From Calditrichia bacterium (GTDB lineage: Bacteria > Calditrichota > Calditrichia > Calditrichales > Calditrichaceae), in NCBI GenBank assembly GCA_027039465.1, contig JALWEA010000354.1, positions 1-10,186 of the forward strand: a DNA stretch of 10,186 nucleotides, in the 5' to 3' direction. The position numbers and the translations under genes were made by a program. The notes under the pieces are model-generated. The model searched no databases and was not told the origin of the DNA. It saw only the letters and a list, made by a program, of their open reading frames with translations. Below, piece by piece: positions 5,207 to 10,186 of the stretch; position 1 is the stretch's first letter, and the number at the start of each line of letters is the position of its first letter.

Positions 5207-5851
5207 TTATACTCCTTCGTAGAATGCTTTCATGGTTTTGTAATTGGGATCGTTTTTCTTTTGTAAATAATCAATGATGTCGTTTAAATCAATAACCGCG
5301 GCAAAAGGGACACCCGCTAATTCATCGCTCTGTTGTTTGGTGCGCCGATCGACCGTCACAACAATTCCCGCCGGTTTGACGGCAAACGTTTCTTCCACCA
5401 AATGCATGGCTTCCAACTTGGTGCCGCCCGTTGTGAGCACATCATCCACAATAATGATCGTTTCGTCCGATTGCGGCTGATGGCCGACAAACATGCCCCC
5501 TTCACCATGGGCCTTGGCTTCCTTGCGGGAATAGAAAGTGTAAAGCGCCTGACCATATTCCCTGAAATAGGCCATGGCTGTTGCCGTTGCCATGGAAATG
5601 GCTTTGTACGGCGGCCCGTAAAGAGTGGTCACATTGGGAAAGGTCTGACGAATCGTTTGCGCCAATGCGCGTCCTAAAAATTCGTAGGCATCCCCCCGAT
5701 TGACATCACCCAAATTAATAAAAAAAGGGGACTTCATTCCCGATTTAAGGATGAACTCCCCAAAGCGCAAGGCTCTTTGTTCCAACAAAAACTCAATGAA
5801 CTCTTTTTTACTTATGTCTGTTTTCTTAAACGGCTTGTCCGGGTTCTTCAT
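5207..5851 (-). CDS. pyrE: Orotate phosphoribosyltransferase PyrE
   Basis: PyrE transfers the phosphoribosyl group from PRPP to orotate, giving OMP, with Mg2+ in the cytoplasm. The product is 214 residues, with about 14 more N-terminal residues than a minimal family member. The type I phosphoribosyltransferase PRPP motif I-I-I-V-D-D-V-L-T-T-G-G-T is at 132-144. The flexible catalytic loop R-K-E-A-K-A-H-G-E-G-G is at 109-119, and Y-G-P-P-Y-K-A-I (78-85) precedes it. The orotate-side K-S-G-x-x-S-P-F-F-I-N is at 36-46. The ATG overlaps the end of pyrC by 26 nt, with AAGGA about 10 nt upstream. Met39 is far too internal to be a start. It sits directly before pyrF, as in many pyrEF pairs. Confidence 0.96.
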   Translation of the reverse strand: MKNPDKPFKKTDISKKEFIEFLLEQRALRFGEFILKSGMKSPFFINLGDVNRGDAYEFLGRALAQTIRQTFPNVTTLYGPPYKAISMATATAMAYFREYGQALYTFYSRKEAKAHGEGGMFVGHQPQSDETIIIVDDVLTTGGTKLEAMHLVEETFAVKPAGIVVTVDRRTKQQSDELAGVPFAAVIDLNDIIDYLQKKNDPNYKTMKAFYEGV

Positions 5852-7097
5852 TAATGAATTTTCCTTTCCGATATTTAACGATTCCGTTAACCATAGTTTG
5901 TTCCACCTGCCAGCAGCAACCCACGTGCTCGTAAACGTTGACGCCGGCTTTCGTTACAATTTTTTTATTCACCGTAGCCTGCGTGGTTCTTTTAATAAAA
6001 ACCAGATCGGCCAGGTTACCCTCTTTGATTCCGTCACGATGTTCGATGCCGTAGGCCTTGGCGGCGCCAGCACAAATCAGGCGATGCAATTGCTTCCAGG
6101 TGATTAAATTTTGATCGATCAGATTCAACATTAAAGGCAACACCCATTCAATGCCCGCAATGCCCGAAGGCGGCGCAGCGCTGCGCTTTTCGTTTTGTGT
6201 GTGCGGAGCGTGATCGGTGCCGATGAAATCGATTAAATTTTCGGCTAATCCCTGTTTTAAAGCATCCTGATCCTGTGCGGTACGGATGGGCGGATTTACC
6301 TTAAGCCACGGCCAAGCCTGCTGCACATCTTCCTGAGTGAAGAACAGATAATGCGGTGCGGTTTCCACGAACAAAGCAAAGCCTTCGTTTTTCATGCGGC
6401 GCGCCCATTGCATTTCTTCGGATGTATTGGCGTGGCATAAAATGACCGTCGGACGCTTTGCCGGTTCAAGCCGTTTTAAAGAGCGTTCGATTTTTTGCAA
6501 AGCGCTGACGATCGCCTTTCGCGGACGACGCTCATGATGCGGGAGGTCTTCGGCGGGATTAACGGGAAATTGACTTTCATCTTCGGCATGAATCGACACG
6601 CGATCGTACCATTCGAACAAACGGGTTAACAACGCTTCATCGGTTATTGAAGTCAACGAAGAAGACCGCGCCATAAAGATTTTTACCGACTTTACCCGGC
6701 TATCAATGGCATGCCTTTTATTGGTGGCATGGAATAAAATCCCCCAATTGACCAAAGATTTTTTGGCGAATCGCCCGGCCTTTTCCTGCCAACGTTTCAT
6801 GGTTGTAATCGGCGGACGATTGTTGGGCATATCCAAAACCGTGGTCACTCCGCCCTTCAAAGCCGCCTTCGATCCGTTACGAATGCCTTCCTTGTAAACC
6901 TGTCCCGGTTCGCGAAAATGCACATGAGGATCGATCATGCCGGGCAAAATCAAATAGCCGCGGGCATCAAGGATATCTTCGTTTTTCTTCGGCTCCAATT
7001 TAGAACCGAAACGGGCAATGCGACCGTCTTCAATGCGCATGTTTCCTTCTTCAAAATATCCCCCGGGCGTCAGCCATCGGGCATTGCTAATAAGCAT
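5826..7097 (-). CDS. pyrC: Dihydroorotase PyrC (amidohydrolase superfamily)
   Basis: PyrC cyclises carbamoyl-aspartate to dihydroorotate at a binuclear zinc centre. The 423-residue length fits the long bacterial (class I-type) dihydroorotases, not the E. coli-like short type. Metal and catalytic residues are in place: D-P-H-V-H-F-R-E-P-G with His58 and His60, Lys139 in V-K-I-F as the probable carboxylated lysine, His170 in I-H-A-E-D, His222 in L-C-H-A, and Asp295 in G-T-D-H-A-P-H. The N- and C-terminal beta segments (G-N-L-A-D-L-V near 360-366) are typical of the superfamily. Intact ligands argue against an inactive paralogue. AGGGAG lies 4 nt before the ATG. The gene heads pyrCEF, and its 3' end overlaps pyrE. 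Upstream are only repeats, so its promoter would lie within or beside them. Confidence 0.95.
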   Translation of the reverse strand: MLISNARWLTPGGYFEEGNMRIEDGRIARFGSKLEPKKNEDILDARGYLILPGMIDPHVHFREPGQVYKEGIRNGSKAALKGGVTTVLDMPNNRPPITTMKRWQEKAGRFAKKSLVNWGILFHATNKRHAIDSRVKSVKIFMARSSSLTSITDEALLTRLFEWYDRVSIHAEDESQFPVNPAEDLPHHERRPRKAIVSALQKIERSLKRLEPAKRPTVILCHANTSEEMQWARRMKNEGFALFVETAPHYLFFTQEDVQQAWPWLKVNPPIRTAQDQDALKQGLAENLIDFIGTDHAPHTQNEKRSAAPPSGIAGIEWVLPLMLNLIDQNLITWKQLHRLICAGAAKAYGIEHRDGIKEGNLADLVFIKRTTQATVNKKIVTKAGVNVYEHVGCCWQVEQTMVNGIVKYRKGKFINEEPGQAV

Positions 7098-7140
7098 GGC
7101 GCTCCCTGGTTGTTGTTGGTTGATTCGTGTAATCGTTGTC

Positions 7141-7223
7141 GTTAAGAGTTAAGGGTTAAGGGTAACGTTATCCGTTATTCGTATATTCGTTAAGCGTTAT
7201 CGGGAACTCGGAACTTGGAACTG
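7141..7223 (+). repeat. Heptamer tandem-repeat tract, drifting from GTTAAGR to GGAACTN
   Basis: The tract can be parsed in near-continuous 7-nt steps. GTTAAGA, GTTAAGG and GTTAAGG (7141-7161) come first, then variants such as GTTATCC and GTTATTC (7167-7180), then GTTAAGC and GTTATCG (7189-7202), then GGAACTC, GGAACTT and GGAACTG (7203-7223). There are a 5-nt and an 8-nt slip. It is intergenic and starts about 43 bp upstream of pyrC. It resembles the short tandem heptamers seen between genes in some other bacterial genomes. Confidence 0.7.
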
Positions 7224-7226
7224 AGG

Positions 7227-7277
7227 CGACAACCTTGTCTCGATACGTCCCGCTTGCGCGGAACTACTCGACAACCG
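7227..7277 (+). repeat. CTCGATAC hairpin unit C (no associated nuclease gene)
   Basis: TCTCGATAC (7238-7246) is followed by a stem GTCCCGC/GCGGAAC (7247-7253 with 7258-7264, one mismatch) and then TACTCGACAACCG (7265-7277). Flank and end sequences match the terminal units of repeat copies A and B about 3 kb away, but the long left part of those repeats is missing, so it is a solo unit. Confidence 0.75.
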
Positions 7278-7290
7278 GTTGCCTTTGTTT

Positions 7291-7343
7291 GCGTCCGGTT
7301 CCCGAGTATTCCGCCTTGGCGGAATGTATCGAGGGACGGACGC
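7291..7343 (-). repeat. CTCGATAC hairpin unit C', inverted relative to unit C
   Basis: Read on the minus strand it gives CTCGATAC, then the perfect stem ATTCCGCC/GGCGGAAT (7308-7315 with 7318-7325), then ACTCG. It sits inside a larger palindrome whose outer arms are GCGTCCG (7291-7297) with CGGACGC (7337-7343) and TCCC (7300-7303) with GGGA (7333-7336). The stem differs from the other units but pairs perfectly. Confidence 0.75.
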
Positions 7344-7370
7344 ACCACCAATTGCCCAAACCGCACTTTC

Positions 7371-7425
7371 CGAATAACGAATAACGATGAAACCAATTCC
7401 CAGTTACAAGTTCCCAGTTCCCAGT
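7371..7425 (-). repeat. Heptamer tract in opposite orientation, abutting the purF stop
   Basis: On the minus strand the tract reads GGAACTG, GGAACTT, GTAACTG, GGAATTG, an 8-nt slip, then GTTATTC twice. This is the same heptamer family and the same two sub-types as 7141-7223, but on the other strand. The two tracts together make an imperfect inverted repeat around the two hairpin units. It begins 2 bp from the purF stop codon. Confidence 0.65.
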
Positions 7426-7426
7426 A

Positions 7427-8860
7427 TCAAACCCGATCCGATTCCAGCTTTTCCTTTTCAATGGCCTCCAGCGCTTCTTCGGCGGCGCCGGTCGGATATT
7501 GACCGGAAAAGCAAGCGTGACAGATGGGCAAATCCTTGTACAAATCGATCAAATCTTCCAAATCCTGATAAATAACGGCATCGGCGCCCAAATAGCGACG
7601 AATCTCATCCACTTCGTAATGGGAAGCCAAAATTTCCCGTTTGACCGACATATCGATTCCGTAAACACAAGGATGCTTAACCGGCGGTGAAGCGGAGATA
7701 AAATAGATTTCCTTGGCGCCGGCCTGTCGCAACATCTCCACAATGCGTTTGGAAGTGGTGCCGCGCACAATGGAATCGTCCACCACCGCCACTTTTTTGC
7801 AACAAACAATATCGCGAATGGGATTGAGCTTCTGACGTACCATTTTCTCGCGTTCCTGCTGATTGGGCGTAATGAACGACCGACCGATGTGATAGTTTTT
7901 GGCCAAACCTCGGCGATAAGGAATGCCCAATTCTTCGGCCATGGCCGAGGCAAAGAAATAGGCGGAATTCGGCACATCAATAATGATGTCCGGTTCCAAT
8001 CCGGTTTTGCGAAACTTTTCGGCCAAACGTTTGCCCATACGCACGCGCTCACTAGCCACCAAACGGTTGTGAATCACCGAATCTTCGCGGGCAAAATAGA
8101 TGTATTCGAATACGCAAAAGGCCTGCTGTTTGGTCACGCCTATTTTGGAATGGATGTGTCGATCGTTGTCAATGAAAATCATTTCACCTGGCTTTAAATC
8201 CCGCATGAGTTCGTAGCCTAAGAAATCAAAAGTCGTGCTTTCGGAAGCAAAAGCGTACACAACACCCTTATCGGTAAACTTGCGTCCCATGACCAACGGA
8301 CGAATGCCGTAAGGATCGGCAAAGGCCAAAAATCCCTTATTGGCGATGATGGTAATGGCCGAATAAGCGCCCTGCACAATTTCCTGCACCTTTTGCACGG
8401 AATCGAAAATATCGTCCACGGAAAGATTGCGCAAATCCTTTTTTTCCAACTGAGTGGCCAGTGTGTACAAAATCAAAGCCACATCGTTGGAGGTGTCCAA
8501 CAGACGATGATGCTCTTCGTACAGTTTGCGTCTCAATTCGTTAAAATTGACCACATTGCCGTTGTGCACCATGGCCAGTCCGTACGGGTAATTCACGGCA
8601 ATGGGTTGGGCATCCACCGCTTCGGTGGAACCGATGGTCGAATAGCGCACATGCCCCAAACCGATCTCTCCGGCAAAGCGTTCAAGCGGAAAATGTTTGA
8701 ATACATTGGTCACCGTGCCGCTGCCTTTGTGCATTTTAAAGCTGCCGTTGAATACCACGATTCCGGCAGAATCCTGTCCGCGATGTTGCAGGGTTTGTAA
8801 TCCGTTAATAATTTCCGTGGCTACATTATCATAGCCGAATACGCCAATGACTCCGCACAT
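7427..8860 (-). CDS. purF: Amidophosphoribosyltransferase PurF, Fe-S (Bacillus-type)
   Basis: PurF makes 5-phosphoribosylamine from PRPP and glutamine, the first step of purine synthesis. The product is 477 residues, the usual size. The sequence starts M-C-G-V-I-G, so Met removal exposes the Ntn nucleophile Cys2 without a propeptide of any length. The glutaminase domain continues with Q-H-R-G-Q-D-S-A-G, R-Y-S-T and H-N-G-N. The PRPP loop V-A-V-V-D-D-S-I-V-R-G-T-T-S is at 357-370. Cys249 (C-V-F-E), Cys398 (P-C-V-Y-G) and Cys447/Cys450 (C-H-A-C-F) match the four [4Fe-4S] ligands of the B. subtilis type, so an oxygen-sensitive cluster is likely. AGGAG lies 12 nt before the ATG, slightly long spacing. 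It follows purN after a repeat-filled gap and precedes pyrC. Confidence 0.97.
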   Translation of the reverse strand: MCGVIGVFGYDNVATEIINGLQTLQHRGQDSAGIVVFNGSFKMHKGSGTVTNVFKHFPLERFAGEIGLGHVRYSTIGSTEAVDAQPIAVNYPYGLAMVHNGNVVNFNELRRKLYEEHHRLLDTSNDVALILYTLATQLEKKDLRNLSVDDIFDSVQKVQEIVQGAYSAITIIANKGFLAFADPYGIRPLVMGRKFTDKGVVYAFASESTTFDFLGYELMRDLKPGEMIFIDNDRHIHSKIGVTKQQAFCVFEYIYFAREDSVIHNRLVASERVRMGKRLAEKFRKTGLEPDIIIDVPNSAYFFASAMAEELGIPYRRGLAKNYHIGRSFITPNQQEREKMVRQKLNPIRDIVCCKKVAVVDDSIVRGTTSKRIVEMLRQAGAKEIYFISASPPVKHPCVYGIDMSVKREILASHYEVDEIRRYLGADAVIYQDLEDLIDLYKDLPICHACFSGQYPTGAAEEALEAIEKEKLESDRV

Positions 8861-8894
8861 TGTATGTTAATACTCCTGTTGTTTGGATTTTTAT

Positions 8895-8967
8895 GTTATG
8901 AGTTAAGAGTTAAGGGTTAAGGGTTAAGGGTATAACAGCCGTAAACTATTAACCAATAACCCTTAAC
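8895..8967. repeat. Paired inverted heptamer tracts between purN and purF
   Basis: On the + strand, six consecutive 7-mers run GTTATGA, GTTAAGA, three GTTAAGG, then GTATAAC (8895-8936). After a short spacer, TATTAAC, CAATAAC and CCTTAAC (8947-8967) are the same heptamer family on the other strand. The tracts can pair into a long imperfect hairpin. On the minus strand this lies between the purN stop and the purF ribosome site, so it could reduce read-through or act as a processing structure, although there is no U-tract. The heptamers match those at 7141-7161. Confidence 0.75.
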
Positions 8968-8974
8968 GCTTCAC

Positions 8975-9550
8975 CTATTCCGTCAATACCTTGCGCAATG
9001 CCTGACTGTAAAACTCATGTTCGGCGGCCAACCCGCGACGCTCAACTTCTTCCAATGTGTCCGCTCCGCACAGATCCACTTCGCGCTGCGCAATAATCGG
9101 GCCGGTATCCACGCCTTCATCCACAAAATGAACGGTAATCTTGGTGGACGGTAATTTGTTCTCAAAGGCCCATTCGTAGCCGCCCACTCCCTGAAACAAC
9201 CTGGTATCCGCCGGATGAATATTGATGATGCGGTTTTTGTACGCACGAATGAATAGCGGACTTAAAATTCGCATGAAACCGGCTAAAACCACGTAATCGA
9301 TGCGGTAAGGCTGCAACAGCTCCAGCACTTCCCTTTCAAACGCTTCCCGCGATTTCCCTTTGGAAGGAATGGCGGCCACCGGCAAACCGAACTTTTTGGC
9401 GATTTCCAATCCCTTGGCCTGCGGTTTGTTGGAAAAGACCAACGCGATTTCGCACACATCTTTCAAAATGCCGTCCTGCACCTGTCGGACAATGGCTTCC
9501 ATATTGCTGCCGCGTCCCGAAATAAAAATGGCAATGCGTTTCTTGCTCAT
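8975..9550 (-). CDS. purN: Phosphoribosylglycinamide formyltransferase PurN
   Basis: PurN transfers a formyl group from 10-formyl-tetrahydrofolate to GAR, giving FGAR. The product is 191 residues, within the family's normal range. The phosphate-binding loop S-G-R-G-S-N is at 11-16, the folate-side V-V-L-A-G-F-M-R-I-L is at 87-96, and the catalytic triad is Asn110, His112 and Asp148 (N-I-H-P, and E-G-V-D-T-G-P-I). The loop after N-I-H-P reads A-D-T-R-L-F-Q-G-V-G-G-Y instead of the common S-L-L-P-x-F-x-G, a variant in the substrate region. The ATG overlaps the purD TGA as ATGA, with AAGGA 5 nt upstream, indicating coupled translation. Triad, length and position beside purD and purF make the assignment firm. 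Confidence 0.94.
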   Translation of the reverse strand: MSKKRIAIFISGRGSNMEAIVRQVQDGILKDVCEIALVFSNKPQAKGLEIAKKFGLPVAAIPSKGKSREAFEREVLELLQPYRIDYVVLAGFMRILSPLFIRAYKNRIINIHPADTRLFQGVGGYEWAFENKLPSTKITVHFVDEGVDTGPIIAQREVDLCGADTLEEVERRGLAAEHEFYSQALRKVLTE

Positions 9551-10186
9551 GCTAATCCTTTTTTGCCAATGTCTTTGCGATAAAACATACCGTCAAAATG
9601 AATTTTGGGAATCTCGCCATAAACCTTTTCAATGGCTTGTTCCAACGTTGGCGCATGGGCAACCACGTTTAGCACGCGTCCGCCGGAGGTTACCAACTTT
9701 TCGCCGTCCCGTTTGGTTCCCGCATGGAAGATCAGTATGTCGTCGCTTAAATTTTCAATGCCCGTAATTTCTTTCCCTTTTTCGTACGAACCGGGATAAC
9801 CGCCGGAGGCCAGGACCACATCCACAAAAGATCCGTCGTTGAATTCCACCTTCACCTCTTCCAACGTTTCATTCAGACTGGCTTGAATCAATTCCAGCAA
9901 ATCGCTTTTCAAAGCCGGTAAAATGACTTCCGTTTCCGGATCGCCAAAGCGCACGTTGTATTCCAAAAGTTTAGGGCCTTCGGCCGTTAACATGATGCCG
10001 AAGTAAATCACGCCGTGGTAATCCAAACCTTCGGCTTGAATGCCGCGCAGCGTCGGTTGCACGATGTCGTTTTGGATTTGTCGCAACACCTCATCCGTGC
10101 AAACGGGAACCGGACAATAAGCGCCCATGCCGCCGGTATTCGGTCCTTTGTCACCGTCAAAAGCCGGTTTGTGGTCCTGCGACGGT
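9547..10186 (-). CDS. purD: Phosphoribosylamine-glycine ligase PurD (GARS), C-terminal 212 residues only
   Basis: PurD joins glycine to phosphoribosylamine with ATP, giving GAR, directly after PurF and before PurN. The frame is open to the right edge of the window, so the N-terminal half is missing here. The apparent ATG at 10128 is internal, because the codons before it (S-Q-D-H-K-P-A-F-D-G-D-K-G-P-N-T-G-G) are the conserved GARS segment. The ATP-grasp metal-binding strand L-E-Y-N-V-R-F-G-D-P-E-T-E is present, followed by the C-terminal domain. Family proteins are about 420-430 residues, so roughly half is seen. The TGA overlaps the purN ATG. No damage is visible. Confidence 0.95.
   Translation of the reverse strand, partial: PSQDHKPAFDGDKGPNTGGMGAYCPVPVCTDEVLRQIQNDIVQPTLRGIQAEGLDYHGVIYFGIMLTAEGPKLLEYNVRFGDPETEVILPALKSDLLELIQASLNETLEEVKVEFNDGSFVDVVLASGGYPGSYEKGKEITGIENLSDDILIFHAGTKRDGEKLVTSGGRVLNVVAHAPTLEQAIEKVYGEIPKIHFDGMFYRKDIGKKGLA

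Larger units (their letters stand above)
7098..7426. other. purF-pyrC intergenic region built of nested inverted repeats; no gene
   Basis: The 329 bp hold almost nothing but repeats. There is a heptamer tract (7141-7223), a hairpin unit (7227-7277), an oppositely oriented hairpin unit inside a larger palindrome (7291-7343), and a second heptamer tract on the other strand (7371-7425) that abuts the purF stop. Plus-strand and minus-strand open frames across it translate repeat sequence and are not credible genes. The pyrC ribosome site (7102-7107) is the only clear gene-related signal, and no confident promoter was found. Confidence 0.7.

Noticed and set aside
7190..7502. Open frames of 65-95 codons on both strands across the purF-pyrC gap
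   Set aside because: They translate the heptamer and hairpin repeats and run into the purF coding region. No ribosome site or recognisable protein.
8861..8974. Purine riboswitch or PyrR-type attenuator in the leaders of purF, pyrC or pyrB
   Set aside because: No conserved riboswitch core or anti-terminator/terminator pair was seen. The gaps are filled by heptamer or hairpin repeats.

Overview
The window is a bacterial chromosomal segment of about 47-48% GC by eye. Every convincing gene lies on the minus strand. It is a nucleotide-biosynthesis supercluster, read from right to left: purD (partial), purN, purF, pyrC, pyrE, pyrF, a small GIY-YIG nuclease gene, pyrB, pyrI, pyrD, pyrK, and the first codons of an unrelated gene at the left edge.

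The purine genes supply phosphoribosylamine (PurF), GAR (PurD) and FGAR (PurN). The pyrimidine genes cover carbamoyl-aspartate to UMP: PyrB catalyses aspartate transcarbamoylation and PyrI is its regulatory subunit. PyrC is dihydroorotase. PyrD and PyrK form an NAD-linked class 1B dihydroorotate dehydrogenase, PyrE is OPRTase and PyrF is OMP decarboxylase. Carbamoyl-phosphate synthase is not in the window. Most junctions are overlapping or nearly so (purD/purN ATGA, pyrC/pyrE 26 nt overlap, pyrE/pyrF 0 nt, pyrB/pyrI ATGA, pyrI/pyrD 6 nt, pyrD/pyrK 8 nt overlap). PurF and PyrE both consume PRPP, so the cluster joins the two pathways that draw on that pool.

Three intergenic stretches break this compact layout. 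Between pyrF and pyrB (about 0.9 kb) a solo GIY-YIG nuclease gene sits between two direct copies of a structured repeat of about 206-247 bp. The repeat ends in a hairpin unit of the form CTCGATAC-[variable stem]-TACTCGAC, and its edge supplies the last codons and stop of pyrF. Between purF and pyrC, two more copies of the hairpin unit in opposite orientations are framed by tracts of 7-nt repeats that are themselves inverted relative to each other. The purN-purF gap holds a second pair of inverted heptamer tracts (GTTAAGG type). The GIY-YIG gene plus the hairpin-unit family is the best candidate here for a poorly described selfish or repeat-propagation system.

The left 510 bp is AT-rich and non-coding, except for a 24-codon fragment of a gene running off the left edge. 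It contains a near-consensus sigma70-type promoter placed so close to that ATG that the transcript may be leaderless, and a perfect 14-bp GC-rich hairpin.

Organism: clear Shine-Dalgarno sites, a bacterial PyrI, an Fe-S type PurF, PyrD1B/PyrK, and abundant heptamer and hairpin intergenic repeats suggest a bacterium of the FCB/Calditrichota neighbourhood. That placement is a guess from general features, not a proven assignment.
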